Part shown: positions 50,710-60,337 of the stretch, in pieces
Layout of the letters: every line of letters starts with the position of its first letter
Numbering within the stretch: the stretch's first letter is position 1
NCBI RefSeq assembly: GCF_963931675.1
Contig: NZ_OZ007039.1
Coordinates: 1 to 64,000, forward strand
Reading direction: 5' to 3'
From: an uncultured Alistipes sp.
GTDB lineage: Bacteria; Bacteroidota; Bacteroidia; Bacteroidales; Rikenellaceae
DNA length: 64,000 nucleotides
Notes under the pieces: model-generated
Databases searched by the model: none
Told to the model about the DNA's origin: nothing
Seen by the model: only the letters and a program-made list of their open reading frames with translations
Position numbers and translations under genes: made by a program

Positions 50710-52590
50710 CTATTCGATCTTGATACAGCGGATCGAGCACCCGGCAGCCCGATCCATCCCGGTCCGGTTCAAATTGGCGTTGTTGTAATAGAAATAGTAG
50801 GAACCCGTTGCTCCGGGAACATTGGTCCACAAATAACCGCGATATTCCAGGTATTTAACGACATCCTTATTCTTATCCAGATAGCCAGTCGTCGGGAAAT
50901 ACGAAGTCGTTCCGCTTCCATCGACATCGAACATGTGTCCGTATTGATTGTTGCAGTTTCCCTTGTCCTTGTCGGTCAGACCGGCATAGGCCAACTCTTC
51001 CGGCACGCGGTATCCTGCAGGGCACGGGTCGAAAACGGTCTTGACACCCGTTCCCTCCTCGATCGTTCCGTCCGCATTTCCCCACAGGGCATTGATGCGG
51101 CCCGCAATCTGCCAGTCGTTGGCAGCAAGCAGGCGAGTATCCGGATGTTGCGTAGCATAAGCGATGGTCCCGGTTTCGGCGGTCGCTTCGAGAACCTGTT
51201 CCAGAGCGCTCGGTTCACTCTCATAAGGACTTCCGGAGGGACGCTGGGCCGTCAGATTCCGAGCCAACGGGTCTTTACGCCCCCACTGATAAAAGAGTCC
51301 GTAGGAGTTGGGATCTTTTTGTGCGGTAGAGGTTGCACCCAGATTCCGGTCGAGCATGTGGAAGTTGCCCAAAGCCTCGTTTTTCCAGGCGATGTCTTCG
51401 GCATCACTGACCCAAACGTGATACGACCAGAGAATCGTCCCCTCGGAATCGCATACGGCAACTACGGCATTGCCCTTTTTCCCGGTTGTCGGGACCCGGA
51501 GTGTCGTATTGTCAAGCGAAGGGGTCGAAATCACATCTCCGGATTCATCGGTCGCAGGCTGTTGCCAGATAATCCGAGACCGGGCCGGGAGTCCGACTGC
51601 AGCTCCGGAACTGTTGAGGCATTTCAGATTCTCATGCGTAAGTTTTTCATCGAACGTGTAATAGGGGGTCACGTCTATTTCGACTTCTCCGGCCCCTGTC
51701 GTCCGGTAACAGTTTGCTGAACCGTAATAGAGCGTTAAGAGCAGTGGTTTCAAAGGTGAAACGACTCCGGCGGTTACGGTTACGGCCTGCCGGGTTGCAA
51801 TCTCATAACAGCGGCCCTCGGTATCGGTAATGACGAACTCGAAACCGTCGTAGGTCGCAGCCGGAAGGAAAATGACGAATCCCGTATTTTTCGTCAAGTC
51901 CCCGCCGGAAGAGATATTGGCACCGTCACCGCAATTCACCGTTACGGAGGCACGATCGCCGTCCGATCCCAATGTAACCGTCCCGGATTCGAGGTCTACC
52001 GAAGCCTGCCCCGTGATCTGTTCGCCTCCGGAGGCCGTCATGACCACGGTTTTGATCTTGATCCCAAGCGATTGATAATCGTTAATCTGCAATTGTACGC
52101 CGCCACAAAGATTCTGGAACGAGAAGGCATTGTCTTCCGATCTCGCAACCATCGGCAATGCCGAAATGCCGGTTCCTCCGCCAAGCGCCGAATAATAGGA
52201 TTGCTCCGCCAAGGCCGAGAAATCGACCGTGAGCGAACTCGCTTCAAGGGTCCCGGACGCCGCATCAGCCGGATAAACGGCATAACGAAGCGCATCATTT
52301 ACAACCTTCTGTTCGTCCTCCGGTAAAAAAATCCCGGTACGGGTATTGTCCGATGCCGTCGTGTAAACGGCCCCTGCAGGAACGGTCGCGCCGAAAATAC
52401 GGATCCGGTCCCCGGAATTCCATACGACATTCCGCGAGAGATCCAACGAGGTCCGCGACCGCGGATTCAATATGCCGATGACAGACTCCGCTTGTAGAGA
52501 TTCGGGAATCGCATCGGTCTCTTCGTAACTTGAGCATGAGCCAAAAACGAAGGACAGCGCGAAAATAGTCAGAATATGACGAGTTTTCAT
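50710..52590 (-). CDS. Surface lipoprotein with fimbrillin-like and FISUMP domains
   Basis: Encodes 626 residues. A lipoprotein signal peptide ends FVFGSC, with the Cys at about residue 19. The N-terminal 280 residues look like the fimbrillin-type beta-sandwich seen in Bacteroidales surface proteins (RTSLDLSRNVVWNSGDRIRI). The C-terminal half matches the FISUMP pattern: NFHMLDRNLGATS, YGLFYQWGRKDPL, VFDPCPAGYRVPEE and GYLWTN, ending SIRCIKIE. It sits where PULs often encode a surface glycan-binding protein (SusE/F position), and that role is inferred. It contains no recognisable catalytic site. Confidence 0.7.
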   Translation of the reverse strand: MKTRHILTIFALSFVFGSCSSYEETDAIPESLQAESVIGILNPRSRTSLDLSRNVVWNSGDRIRIFGATVPAGAVYTTASDNTRTGIFLPEDEQKVVNDALRYAVYPADAASGTLEASSLTVDFSALAEQSYYSALGGGTGISALPMVARSEDNAFSFQNLCGGVQLQINDYQSLGIKIKTVVMTASGGEQITGQASVDLESGTVTLGSDGDRASVTVNCGDGANISSGGDLTKNTGFVIFLPAATYDGFEFVITDTEGRCYEIATRQAVTVTAGVVSPLKPLLLTLYYGSANCYRTTGAGEVEIDVTPYYTFDEKLTHENLKCLNSSGAAVGLPARSRIIWQQPATDESGDVISTPSLDNTTLRVPTTGKKGNAVVAVCDSEGTILWSYHVWVSDAEDIAWKNEALGNFHMLDRNLGATSTAQKDPNSYGLFYQWGRKDPLARNLTAQRPSGSPYESEPSALEQVLEATAETGTIAYATQHPDTRLLAANDWQIAGRINALWGNADGTIEEGTGVKTVFDPCPAGYRVPEELAYAGLTDKDKGNCNNQYGHMFDVDGSGTTSYFPTTGYLDKNKDVVKYLEYRGYLWTNVPGATGSYYFYYNNANLNRTGMDRAAGCSIRCIKIE

Positions 52591-52611
52591 GAGCTTGAAT
52601 TTTTGAGTCGT

Positions 52612-54513
52612 TTATTTCCACGGATTAATCTCTTCCCCATTGTTCCACTGGGGGCCCTGACCGTTGTCGTTATCGCCCGGTTCGGGCTCAGGTTGGGGTT
52701 CGGAAGGCTCTTTGAGCTCTACCGGCAGCCATTTTTCATAGTTGGAAGACGTCAGTCCCGAGAACGTATCGTCACCGGCGGCATCGTGCAATACGGCGTT
52801 GAAAAGGATGCGATCCATCGTCGTATTGAGTTTGCTGCGGGGGATGGCGACAACCAGGACATATCCACGGTCGTTTTCCGTTTCATCGAAGGTGCCGAGC
52901 ACGGTTGCACCCATCTGAAGGTCCTGATTCCCGCATACCAGCGTACCGCTTGCAGCATCAGGAGTGATCTTGACGATCAAAGGATCTCCCGTGGCATTTC
53001 CGCTCTGAATCATGAGTTCCAGGCCGTCGGTCCCGGAGAGGTTCTTGTCCAGCCGCTCGGCAAGGCAATACAGATTCTCGGCGTCATACGCAAAACGGAA
53101 TACGGCCTGGGCTTCCGAGACACTGCCGATGAAGAGCGCATCCTGTACATGGGTCCATCCCTTGCTGCTGCCGATGATTTCGGGGGTGAACTCCGAAGCA
53201 TTGATGCGGTGATTCAATACGAATTTGGCCAGTTGGATCCGGGCGCAGTCCGTCTGCGTTCCATCAATCGTCTGAGTGAAAGCCTCAGGAAAGACACCGA
53301 CGAGCGTATGGTCATCGATCAATTCGACGGATCCCCACGAGCCCCGGCCCGGAAAAGCCTGCATCGGCTGGCCGAATTCCCAGGCTTTGGAATCGCCGAG
53401 ACGCATGTTGAACATATAGTTGATGTTGCAGGAGAGGAGGGTTTCTCCCGAACGGAACTGCCGCAGATAGGGTGCGGCTTCATCCAGGAACAGGTTGCTC
53501 TGACGTTCGGCGGGACCGTCCTCATCCCCGGCAGGAGGTCCTGCCGCCCAGTTGTCCGACGTGTATGCCAGGCCCAGATGGTATCGATCTTCCGAGGTTC
53601 CGGTACGCCCGAATCGGGACTCGAATGCGACGGCAATCCGTTCCGAACCGTTCAATTGAATGGCCACAGGCATCTGGTCGGTAAATATCGTTTGTCCGGA
53701 GCCGTCGGTGGCCACACCGGCCTTTTGCCGAATGATCTTACCCACGGCGGTCCAGGTTGCACCCCGATCCGTAGAACGGAGCAATGAGGTTCCCGAATTA
53801 CCGATAAGCGGATCGGCATCCGTAAAATAGAGATGTACCTCCTTGCTCGACAATTGAAGGGCGGAGGGTTCCCAGGTCGTACCCCGGTAAATGACCTCCG
53901 TCGGAGACCAGGTCCGGCCGTTGTCGGTCGAGCGGCGCATCATGATCCCGTTGTTAAGCGGGTTGAGCAGGTACCCCTTGTTGAGCCGGAAGGAGGCAAA
54001 AGCCAGAATATCCCCGTTATCAAGCACAATGGCATCGGCCGACGAGAAGAGTACGCGGTCCGATACCGTGCTTTCATACTGGTTCATGTCGGTTTTTGCA
54101 AAAAGCTGCTCCTCGACATTCTGCCAGGAGGTCAGATTGTTGCTGCGGGCATAGTACACGTCGTGAGCCGTCATCCCTTGTTGGTAGATCAACAGATAGG
54201 ATCCATCCTTCAACTTCTTGATACGGGGATAACGGGCATTTACGGCCGACAGGAGCGGACTCTCCAGGGTGATAAACGACCGGTAATTCATTTCGAGCAG
54301 GCTGTTTTGCCACTCGTTCGCATGGGAATTGAGGAATCCTTCATCCGCATTGAGCTCCTGAATCGAGGTGATTTCCGTATCCACAGGCTCCGGATCGGTA
54401 TTTGTCCCCGGTTTAGGATTCGGATGTTCATCGGCGGACGGCTTGGCACATGCGGACAATGACAGCACCCATGCCCAAAAGATCGTTTTACTTATCAATC
54501 GACTGTATTTCAT
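52612..54513 (-). CDS. Sialidase-fold lipoprotein (BNR/Asp-box)
   Basis: Encodes 633 residues. The lipoprotein signal ends SLSACAKPSADE, with the Cys at about 22, followed by a Pro-rich linker that suggests surface display. The propeller part has ARYPRIKKLKDGSYLLIYQQ, Asp boxes STDNGRTW and STDRGATW, and GTTWEPSALQLSSKEV; the same landmarks occur in the same order in the enzyme at 45671-47299. A C-terminal CBM9-like domain follows (AVFRFAYDAENLYCLAERLD). It ends in a Pro/Glu-rich tail with a short NNGEEINPWK end. The two paralogues probably act on the same glycan, one outside and one in the periplasm. Confidence 0.75.
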   Translation of the reverse strand: MKYSRLISKTIFWAWVLSLSACAKPSADEHPNPKPGTNTDPEPVDTEITSIQELNADEGFLNSHANEWQNSLLEMNYRSFITLESPLLSAVNARYPRIKKLKDGSYLLIYQQGMTAHDVYYARSNNLTSWQNVEEQLFAKTDMNQYESTVSDRVLFSSADAIVLDNGDILAFASFRLNKGYLLNPLNNGIMMRRSTDNGRTWSPTEVIYRGTTWEPSALQLSSKEVHLYFTDADPLIGNSGTSLLRSTDRGATWTAVGKIIRQKAGVATDGSGQTIFTDQMPVAIQLNGSERIAVAFESRFGRTGTSEDRYHLGLAYTSDNWAAGPPAGDEDGPAERQSNLFLDEAAPYLRQFRSGETLLSCNINYMFNMRLGDSKAWEFGQPMQAFPGRGSWGSVELIDDHTLVGVFPEAFTQTIDGTQTDCARIQLAKFVLNHRINASEFTPEIIGSSKGWTHVQDALFIGSVSEAQAVFRFAYDAENLYCLAERLDKNLSGTDGLELMIQSGNATGDPLIVKITPDAASGTLVCGNQDLQMGATVLGTFDETENDRGYVLVVAIPRSKLNTTMDRILFNAVLHDAAGDDTFSGLTSSNYEKWLPVELKEPSEPQPEPEPGDNDNGQGPQWNNGEEINPWK

Positions 54514-54523
54514 GACTGTAGAA

Positions 54524-55624
54524 TTATTGGATATTCATATTTTTATCACGTGTCATGGATCGGATGAAATCAATTTCGTGTGGATCGTAAGGAGTCCCAT
54601 CGGAACGATAAATGTCATGGAACCAAATCTCGGGTTCCGGATCCCCGGCCTTGCTGGACCATTGCAGATGGAAATTGCATTTCCCGGCTGTGAGGCCCCA
54701 ACTGATAGCTCCGACATGCTCGCGTTTGAGAATAGGCATGATCTCTTCGAAGGTGGAACGCGGCCGTCCCATATATTCCTGACAAACAATCGGCCGGTCG
54801 AACTGTTTCATGTACGAAATGAATGTCTCCATCTCTTCCGGTTCATAATAGCAATGGAACGTCATGATATCGCAATTCTCGCCCAGGAAACTGATAATCG
54901 GGTAATTGCTTCGCCCCCCATGATATCCGGGGCAGAGCCAAACGGGAGACGAAAGCGGTTGCGAAGGGTTGACTTCACGTCCCCAGCGGAAAACTTCACG
55001 CAATAAAGGCAGACTCCGAGCCCCTTCCTTGAAATTTTCCGGCTCGTTGTAAAGGCACCAGAACAAAATACGGTCATCATCCCGGAATGTGTTCATAATG
55101 TCCGTCACATACTTTTTCAGCCGCGGCCAGGTCGCAGGATCGTTTACGGACTGCGCCCCGGGACTTTGAATCCATTGCGAATTATGCACGCCGGATATGG
55201 GTTCCGGCTGTTTGCCGAGTTTAGGATTGTTGAAACGGCCCCCATTGGTAAAAAAAGTCACAATAACCTTGATCCCGTGGCGGTCGCAGATCCCAAGGAA
55301 CTGATCGATACGCTGTTTGAAACCGTCCGGATCAGCTTCCCAGACCATGTCATGCAGGAAAATGCGAACCGTATTGAATCCCAGGCCTTCGGCAAGGTTC
55401 ATTTCTTGTTCTATGGTCTGAGGGTCGAAAGACTCCCGCTGCCACATTTCGAATTGATTGATTGCCGACGCAGCAACATAGTTGAACCCTACCGGCCATT
55501 CGTGCGAGGCATACCAGGCATTCGCCCGCTCTTCAGACCATCTTTCGGCGAGTTCTGCCGACGGAGCGGCACAGGATACGGCTGCCAATAACGAGGCTAT
55601 CGAAAAAATCAATTTTTGTTTCAT
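54524..55624 (-). CDS. Clan GH-A (GH5-like) glycosidase lipoprotein
   Basis: Encodes about 366 residues. The lipoprotein signal ends LAAVSCAAPSAE. A TIM-barrel glycosidase pattern follows: EGLGFNTVRIFLHDMVWEAD, IKVIVTFFTNGGRFNN and FWCLYNEPEN with the acid/base Glu after Asn, then IVCQEYMGRPRSTFE with the nucleophile Glu, and ISWGLTAGKCNFHLQW near the end. The spacing between the two Glu and the N-E-P motif are those of clan GH-A. Substrate specificity (mannan, glucan or other) cannot be read from the sequence. It follows susD with 15 nt spacing. Confidence 0.8.
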   Translation of the reverse strand: MKQKLIFSIASLLAAVSCAAPSAELAERWSEERANAWYASHEWPVGFNYVAASAINQFEMWQRESFDPQTIEQEMNLAEGLGFNTVRIFLHDMVWEADPDGFKQRIDQFLGICDRHGIKVIVTFFTNGGRFNNPKLGKQPEPISGVHNSQWIQSPGAQSVNDPATWPRLKKYVTDIMNTFRDDDRILFWCLYNEPENFKEGARSLPLLREVFRWGREVNPSQPLSSPVWLCPGYHGGRSNYPIISFLGENCDIMTFHCYYEPEEMETFISYMKQFDRPIVCQEYMGRPRSTFEEIMPILKREHVGAISWGLTAGKCNFHLQWSSKAGDPEPEIWFHDIYRSDGTPYDPHEIDFIRSMTRDKNMNIQ

Positions 55625-55639
55625 AATCATACGAAATAT

Positions 55640-57115
55640 TTAATATCCAGGATTTTGATCCTTAGCCGGATCAAGAGCAGTATTGTAATTGAACTCGTCC
55701 GTTGGAATGGGCCACCAGTAGGCGGCGTCCCCGACTTCGGAGGTCGAAGTGATGCGACCGGCCTTTACGGCATATTCAGCCAGTTTCCCGCATCGTTTCA
55801 GGTCACAGTAGCGTTTCCCCTCGAAAACGGTTTCATATCCCCGTTCCTTGAGCAGCAGCTCCATAAAAGACTCTTGCGTCGAATAATCCGCCAGTTTGTA
55901 ATCCGAAGCATGTGCCTGCATCGGGTTCAGGCCATAGGCTCGACGGTGTATCCGGTTGATCATTTCCAGGGCTGTACTATTGGGTTTCCCATCCCTGCGG
56001 CAGATTGCCTCGGCATAATAGAGCAGCGCATCGGCATAGCGATAGACGGGAAAGTCGTTGGCCATAGTGGACCCGTCGGTCTCCTGATCCCGATACTTCA
56101 GACAGATCATTCCGGTTTTGGTCAAACTGTTGAGCGTTCCATTCTCCGTTTGTTTGTAAAGGCTGTACTGATAGCGAAGATCCGCAGGATCCCAATCGAC
56201 AATAAACCGATTGTTGACATAGTCGGTATAGATGCCCAAAGCACCTGTGGCAAAAACCGGATTGGGTTTGCACAAATACATCCAGGGGAAAGTGGCTCCT
56301 TCATCCCGATTGTATTTAAAATAAAATATCTCCTCCTGCGTGGCATTGGCCTTGTAGCCGTAGAGGTCATCGAAATCATCGGCCGCCGAAACCTCCACAA
56401 GCGCATAACGCCCGGAGGTCACGATCTCTTCGGCCGCCGAAGCTGCGCCACTCCAATCCTCCAGATACAGGCAGGCCTCTGTCCGCAACATCAAAGCCGC
56501 ATAGCGAGTCGGATGTCCCGCCATAACCACCGTTTCCGGCAGCAAACCGGCAGCATCGGCAGCCTCTCGGGCGATAAATTCCCAGATCTCACGCTCCGGA
56601 GTTCTCGGTTTGTTGAAATCGGACATGTTGGTTTCGTCGAAAAAAGGCACGGCCCCGAAATATTTGACCAGGTACGAATAACTGAAGGCCCGCAGATACC
56701 GGGTCTCTCCCGTCAATTGGTCATATTGAAGCTGGGAAAGAGTGGCGCCGTCGATCTGAGAGAGGATTTCATTCGAAAAGCGAATGGCTCGGTACAGTAC
56801 GGCCCACGTATCTTTGGAGAAACCGATTCCGCCGCTCGTCAGGCCACTGGCATAAGACGTCGCATAATTTCCCCGCCCATAACAGTAATCGGCAAGGCTT
56901 TCGCTCAACACCGAAAGGTACCGGCCGAATCCGGGATTGCGGCGCAACTGATAATAGATCGAATTGATAACGCTCTGCACCTCTTCGGCATTGGACATAA
57001 AGGTCGTGGCATCCACTTTTTTAGGGTGCTCCTCCAGAAAGGACCACTCTTCACAGGAAGTGACGAGCGTCGAGGCTCCGAACAATGCAAGTATAAATGA
57101 AAGGATCCGTTTCAT
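55640..57115 (-). CDS. SusD/RagB-family glycan-binding lipoprotein
   Basis: Encodes about 491 residues from MKRILSFILALFG; the frame is open upstream into the susC 3' end but this start gives the lipoprotein signal ending STLVTSCEEW. RagB/SusD features include the N-terminal helical part (EEVQSVINSIYYQLRRNPGF), a TPR-like body (GETRYLRAFSYSYLVKYFG) and the typical C-terminal block (NRIHRRAYGLNPMQ … ERGYETVFEGKRYCDLKRCG). It forms the lid over SusC at the outer membrane and delivers oligosaccharides. It is 19 nt behind susC. Confidence 0.95.
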   Translation of the reverse strand: MKRILSFILALFGASTLVTSCEEWSFLEEHPKKVDATTFMSNAEEVQSVINSIYYQLRRNPGFGRYLSVLSESLADYCYGRGNYATSYASGLTSGGIGFSKDTWAVLYRAIRFSNEILSQIDGATLSQLQYDQLTGETRYLRAFSYSYLVKYFGAVPFFDETNMSDFNKPRTPEREIWEFIAREAADAAGLLPETVVMAGHPTRYAALMLRTEACLYLEDWSGAASAAEEIVTSGRYALVEVSAADDFDDLYGYKANATQEEIFYFKYNRDEGATFPWMYLCKPNPVFATGALGIYTDYVNNRFIVDWDPADLRYQYSLYKQTENGTLNSLTKTGMICLKYRDQETDGSTMANDFPVYRYADALLYYAEAICRRDGKPNSTALEMINRIHRRAYGLNPMQAHASDYKLADYSTQESFMELLLKERGYETVFEGKRYCDLKRCGKLAEYAVKAGRITSTSEVGDAAYWWPIPTDEFNYNTALDPAKDQNPGY

Positions 57116-57134
57116 AATTTTAACTGTTTGATCG

Positions 57135-60100
57135 TTAGAATACAAGCCGGCAACCCAGCGAGAAAGTCCGGGCACTGGGATAACAGTTGGAATCAATGCC
57201 TTGAATGAGGGAATTTCCTCCGCCATTTGCATTTACATCCGGATCCCAGAACGGATAGGACGTGATCGTGAACAGATTCTGAGCACTGACAAACACACGC
57301 GCCCGGCTGATAAACCGCCCTTTGCCGCAAGGGATGTCGTAGCTCAGTTCAAGATTCTTGAGACGCAGGTAGCTGCCGTCGTAAACGAAGCGGTCGGACA
57401 TCTTCAACGAAATATTCTGTGACAGGTTCGGATATTTCGCATTCGGATTCTCCGGAGTCCAATGGTCATAGAGCACCTCGCGCAACGCATTGGCATTATA
57501 TCCATAGTCGTAAGCGACGCTGACCATACTGAGCGAATAGATATCGTTTCCGAACGAACCCTGGAAAAACGCGCTTAACGTAAAGCCCTTGTAATTGACC
57601 GCCGTATTGAAATTGAGCAGAAAATCGGGATTGGGATTTCCGATAATGGTTTTATCGGCAGCCGAAATTCCCTCCTTGCCATCGAGATCCTTGTAAACGA
57701 TCTGCCCCTTATCGTCATAACCATCCTCCACATAGCCATAGAAGAGATACATGGGTTCTCCTTCCCGCATCAAGTTCAATTGATCGTTAAGTAGCGTGTT
57801 GCTGACCGTTCCGCCGAAAATATCCTTGCCTTCCGAAAGCGAGAGGACTTTCGATCGGTTGAGCGAAAAATTGACGCCGAAATCCCACTTTACGGCCTTG
57901 TTGATGATTCGGGAATCGAGCTGGACCTCGACACCGGAATTGCGGATCGATCCGATATTGCGCAACGCCGTCGTATAACCGCTCGACCGGGGCATCTCGA
58001 CATCATTGAGCAGATCCGTCGTCTTTTTATGGTAATAATCGGCCGTCAGGCGGATTCGGTTGTTGAGAAGGGCCAGATCGATGCCGGCATTCAACTGCGC
58101 GGTCGTCTCCCACCGGAGCCCGCCAAGATACGTGTCGCTCGGGGCATACCCCACAACCGTCGTTTTATCGAACACGACATTGACGGATTCCAACGTATTC
58201 TGCGTCGAATAGGGAGAAATGGCCGTACTGCCGGTCACGCCGTATCCGACACGCAGCTTGAGATCCGACAACCAATCGAGATCCTTCATGAAACGCTCCT
58301 GGGAGATACGCCACGCCACGGCCGCCGAAGGGAAATACCCCCATTTGTTGCCTTTGCTGTAACGCGACGATCCGTCGGCCCGGAAATTCACGGTCAGGAG
58401 GTACCGGTTGTCGTAGTTATAGTTGAAACGCCCGAGGAATGAAAGGAGTTTCCAGTTCGAATACCCCGAAGTCGGCAAGCCTTTTACTTCGGCGGCATTC
58501 ATGTCGTAGGACTCCACCACATCACTCAAAAAGCCGGTTCCGGTTCCGGTCCCAACGGTTTTCGACGTACTCTCTTCATACGTAATACCGCCCATGACGT
58601 TGATATGGTGCTTCCCGAAACCCTTGTCGTATGTAATGATGTTGTTGCTGGTAATCCCCAGGGTCTCGCCCAAAGTTATGGAGGCAGCACCGTCGGAATT
58701 CGGATAGTCGAGCGATTTGGTGTAATCCTTTCTGTTCTGATTGTTGGAGATGTTTGCGGCGAGTTGTATGGACAAGCCGTCGACCGGTTTGATCGTCAGA
58801 GCCGCATTGGCCAATATCCGGTTTGCATACCATTTGTTCTTGATTTCGTAAAGATAGGCCAGCGGATTGGTCCCAGCGACCGGTTGAGTCTGGAAATCGT
58901 TCCAGGAACCATCATCATAATGCGGCGTGGCAAGCGGAGAGGTTACCAACGCGGCGCCGATCACCGACGACCCGCGGCTGCCGCCCTGGGAATTCATCTG
59001 ATCATGATTCGAACGGCTGAAAATGATATTCGCGGAGGCGGAAACATACTTCGAAATATTGTAGTTGAGGTCGGTACGCAGGGAGATGCGCTCATAACCG
59101 CTCTTCTTGACGATTCCGTCTTGTTTGAAATAACTGGCTCCGAGCGATCCCTGGAACTTGGAATTGCCGCCGGTGATATCCACGGCATGGTTGGTGATGA
59201 CCGCCGCACGGAACACCTCGTCCTGCCAATTGGTATTGAACGTGTTTTCCTGGATCTGCTTTTCCGTGAAGACGGCCGGCAGACCGTTGATTTCGGCTTT
59301 TTTATTCAGATAGATCATATACTCGTCGCCGCTGAGCATCTCCATCTGCTTGGCTAGGCTTTGGACCCCGACACTGCCGTCGTAGGTGACTTTCACCTCT
59401 CCCTGTTTGGCGCTTTTCGTCGTGACGATGACAACGCCATTGGCACCCCGGGAGCCGTAAATAGCCGTTGCCGAAGCATCTTTCAGAATCTCGACCGATT
59501 CGATATCCGAGGTATTGATCATGTTGATATCCCCGGGGAATCCATTGATGATCCAAAGAGGCTCGTTGTCGCCCTTGATCGAATTCGCACCGCGAATACG
59601 GACCTGAATACCGGCCCCGGGCTGTCCGTTGAGCTGATTGATCTGTACGCCCGAGACGCGCCCCTGAAGGGCCGACGCAACCGAAAGATTGGCAAATTCG
59701 TTGATCACGTCGCCTTTCACCTGGGCAATGGCCCCGGACAGGTCGCGTTTGCGTTGCACACCATACCCGACGACTACGAGTTCGTCCATCTGAAGACTCT
59801 CTTCGGTCAGGGTGATGGTAATTTCAGTACGGCCGTTCAGCGGGGTTTCCCGGGCGGTCATACCGAGATAACTAACGGTCAGTATGGCCTGAGCCGGGAT
59901 TGCGTGAAACCGGCAAATTCCCTTCGTATCGGAAATTTCGCCCCGATTGCTGCCTTTTACAACAACGGCAGCTCCCGATACGGGTTTTCCTTCGGCATCC
60001 AATATACGGACCGTGCAATTCTCAATCGTGTTAACAGCATTCCTGGACTGAGACAAAGCCGCACTCGGCCACAGACACAGCAATGCAAAACACAGAACGG

Positions 60101-60152
60101 AAGAGAGGAAAATCAATTTCCCCGTGGCAATGAGGAGTCGTTCGTGTTTCAT
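57135..60152 (-). CDS. SusC/RagA-family TonB-dependent transporter
   Basis: Encodes 1005 residues, normal for the family. A signal peptide (KLIFLSSVLCFALLCLWPSA) is followed by a carboxypeptidase-like regulatory domain (VRILDAEGKPVSGAAVVVKG, about 45-130). A TonB-box-like segment (LQMDELVVVGYG), the plug (VQINQLNGQPGAGIQVRIRG then ASATAIYGSRGANGVVIVTT) and a large beta-barrel ending FSLGCRLVF complete the protein; the last aromatic residue fits barrel insertion. It imports the glycan pieces bound by its SusD partner. It is the first gene of the operon. Confidence 0.95.
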   Translation of the reverse strand: MKHERLLIATGKLIFLSSVLCFALLCLWPSAALSQSRNAVNTIENCTVRILDAEGKPVSGAAVVVKGSNRGEISDTKGICRFHAIPAQAILTVSYLGMTARETPLNGRTEITITLTEESLQMDELVVVGYGVQRKRDLSGAIAQVKGDVINEFANLSVASALQGRVSGVQINQLNGQPGAGIQVRIRGANSIKGDNEPLWIINGFPGDINMINTSDIESVEILKDASATAIYGSRGANGVVIVTTKSAKQGEVKVTYDGSVGVQSLAKQMEMLSGDEYMIYLNKKAEINGLPAVFTEKQIQENTFNTNWQDEVFRAAVITNHAVDITGGNSKFQGSLGASYFKQDGIVKKSGYERISLRTDLNYNISKYVSASANIIFSRSNHDQMNSQGGSRGSSVIGAALVTSPLATPHYDDGSWNDFQTQPVAGTNPLAYLYEIKNKWYANRILANAALTIKPVDGLSIQLAANISNNQNRKDYTKSLDYPNSDGAASITLGETLGITSNNIITYDKGFGKHHINVMGGITYEESTSKTVGTGTGTGFLSDVVESYDMNAAEVKGLPTSGYSNWKLLSFLGRFNYNYDNRYLLTVNFRADGSSRYSKGNKWGYFPSAAVAWRISQERFMKDLDWLSDLKLRVGYGVTGSTAISPYSTQNTLESVNVVFDKTTVVGYAPSDTYLGGLRWETTAQLNAGIDLALLNNRIRLTADYYHKKTTDLLNDVEMPRSSGYTTALRNIGSIRNSGVEVQLDSRIINKAVKWDFGVNFSLNRSKVLSLSEGKDIFGGTVSNTLLNDQLNLMREGEPMYLFYGYVEDGYDDKGQIVYKDLDGKEGISAADKTIIGNPNPDFLLNFNTAVNYKGFTLSAFFQGSFGNDIYSLSMVSVAYDYGYNANALREVLYDHWTPENPNAKYPNLSQNISLKMSDRFVYDGSYLRLKNLELSYDIPCGKGRFISRARVFVSAQNLFTITSYPFWDPDVNANGGGNSLIQGIDSNCYPSARTFSLGCRLVF

Positions 60153-60176
60153 AATGGTTGGTTTTAAGTTCGTACA

Positions 60177-60234
60177 GATCGGTTTCCGGCAACCGATCCT
60201 AATCAGGGTGGTTCATGAGCCCAATACAAAAATA
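60177..60234 (-). promoter_or_regulatory. Candidate promoter and leader hairpin of the PUL operon
   Basis: On the - strand TATTTTTG (60227-60234) fits TAnnTTTG, about 75 nt before the susC start. Downstream, GATCGGTT and AACCGATC (60177-60184 and 60191-60198) form an 8-bp hairpin in what would be the leader. The rest of the 60153-60337 spacer shows no gene. Confidence 0.4.
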
Positions 60235-60337
60235 GCAGGACTCGGCACGATGTGAAACGGTCTTCCGGCGGTTTGGGAAAATCGTCGTATCGGTTGGAAA
60301 AATTGTTGCATCGGCGCCTTTCAGAAAGCCCGGGCAA

